Source: RGIG5612 sp045627365
Lineage (GTDB): Bacteria > Bacillota > Clostridia > Lachnospirales > Lachnospiraceae
NCBI GenBank assembly: GCA_045627365.1
Contig: JAZQNN010000030.1
Coordinates: forward strand, 1-6,264
Length of the DNA stretch: 6,264 nt
Direction: 5' to 3'
The stretch's first letter is position 1. The number at the start of each line of letters is the position of its first letter. The position numbers were made by a program, and so were the translations under genes. Positions 5,688-6,264 of the stretch are shown piece by piece. The notes beneath the pieces were generated by a model. The model was not told where the DNA came from. It did not search any database and saw only the letters and a program-made list of their open reading frames with translations.

Positions 5688-6264
5688 CTACTCGTTTGTA
5701 ACAGGAATAGTGAGATAAGAACCTTCCAGATGAATTGTATGTGTTACTGTCTGGTTGAAAGGCATCAGATAAAGTCCGCTTCTTGCGCCCTTGCCGAGCA
5801 TGTCATCCTGGTTTCTGATAACAAGCTCCATCTTATGTCCCTTCTGGAACAGGTTTGCAGTAGGTGTAAGAGCAATATCATATCTGTTTACTTCACCCGG
5901 AACAATGGGAACAGGTTCCTGACGCGGATGAACCGGTCTCTGCTCTGTTGATTTTTCTTCGTTCAGGGCTCTGAATTTAGCCTTCAATGCACCGCTTGAA
6001 AGAAGCTGGCGTGATCCGTCGGGAGCAATATCAACGATATCAGCCATCCAGTTAGTATCATCAATATCCAGTTCAGCATTGATATGCAGACCGATATTTC
6101 CGATAACTTCCATATCTTCTTCAAATGCAGGAGTCTCGTATCTCAGGCAGTATACCTTGGGATCAATGTACGGAGCAGGCTGTGTGAAGCTCTCTGTTGC
6201 ATCGCCCTTATACTCTTCCCTGCTGATTCCGCCACCGGGCTGAAGGAAGAATTTGGTGTACTTT
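5688..6264 (-). CDS. CocE/X-Pro dipeptidyl-peptidase-family hydrolase, C-terminal part only
   Basis: C-terminal 191 residues of a gene that enters from the right edge; the frame stays open from 6263 and the stop is TAG at 5690-5688. The fragment fits the C-terminal jelly-roll domain of the CocE/NonD and X-Pro dipeptidyl-peptidase serine hydrolases. The signs are an N-terminal FFLQPGGGIS (fragment residues 5-14), YETPAFEEDMEVIGNIGLHI (42-61), the strand pair NWMADIVDIAPDGSRQLL (71-88) with GALKAKFR (91-98), then PGEVNRYDIALTPTANLFQKGHKMEL and VIRNQDD. The alpha/beta-hydrolase domain with the Ser-Asp-His triad lies outside the window, so activity (peptidase, esterase or acylase) cannot be judged. 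The first in-frame Met, at 6113, is internal to the domain and is not a start. It converges on the racemase-like gene and shares its terminator, so there is no reason to link it to the CoA-transferase pathway. Confidence 0.9.
   Translation of the reverse strand, partial: KYTKFFLQPGGGISREEYKGDATESFTQPAPYIDPKVYCLRYETPAFEEDMEVIGNIGLHINAELDIDDTNWMADIVDIAPDGSRQLLSSGALKAKFRALNEEKSTEQRPVHPRQEPVPIVPGEVNRYDIALTPTANLFQKGHKMELVIRNQDDMLGKGARSGLYLMPFNQTVTHTIHLEGSYLTIPVTNE

Noticed and set aside
5640..5951. Plus-strand open frame starting within the terminator
   Set aside because: Its start is in the terminator loop, it is antisense to the CocE-like gene, and it has no ribosome binding site.
5688..6113. 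A complete 141-residue gene starting at the Met at 6113
   Set aside because: The frame is open and family-like for 50 more residues up to the right edge, so this Met is internal to a truncated larger gene.
1..6264. Mobile elements, CRISPR arrays, tRNA/rRNA genes, riboswitches, toxin-antitoxin or defence genes
   Set aside because: No direct-repeat arrays, terminal inverted repeats, transposase-like proteins or structured RNA signatures were seen; leaders before both divergent genes are only about 40 nt.

Overview
This 6.26-kb window looks like the chromosome of an anaerobic, low-to-mid GC Firmicute (Clostridia, possibly Lachnospiraceae or a relative). The grounds are strong AGGAGG-type ribosome binding sites, sigma-A-like promoters, AT-rich intergenic DNA, and CoA-transferases that resemble, from memory, those of Clostridium propionicum, C. 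sporogenes and C. acetobutylicum. The genus cannot be fixed from this sequence.

Layout. From 4200 leftward, a four-gene minus-strand operon runs off the left edge. In transcription order it holds a family III CoA-transferase of the FldA/HadA type (4200-2962), a propionate CoA-transferase-type family I enzyme (2935-1379), and subunits A (1297-617) and B (599 to beyond base 1) of an acetoacetate/butyrate-type family I CoA-transferase. Each gene has a clear ribosome binding site. A perfect 12-bp intercistronic hairpin (1328-1360) separates pct from the A/B pair. A 222-bp AT-rich divergent promoter region (4201-4422) carries one well-formed sigma-A promoter on each strand. The plus-strand gene (4423-5601) is a second CaiB/BaiF-fold protein, but it carries the His/Asp/Glu set of alpha-methylacyl-CoA racemases. 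It ends at a bidirectional terminator shared with a convergent, right-truncated gene for a CocE/X-Pro dipeptidyl-peptidase-family hydrolase (5688-6264).

How the genes may work together. All five genes left of the terminator encode acyl-CoA activation, CoA exchange or alpha-carbon epimerisation. This suggests a fermentation module in which a carboxylic acid (perhaps 2-hydroxy, 2-methyl or aryl) is activated by CoA transfer, epimerised at C2, and has its CoA recycled to acetate, butyrate or acetoacetate. No dehydratase, dehydrogenase, transporter or regulator lies in the window, so the substrate is unknown. The concentration of three mechanistically distinct CoA-transferases plus a racemase in one divergon is the most notable point; each protein taken singly belongs to a known family.
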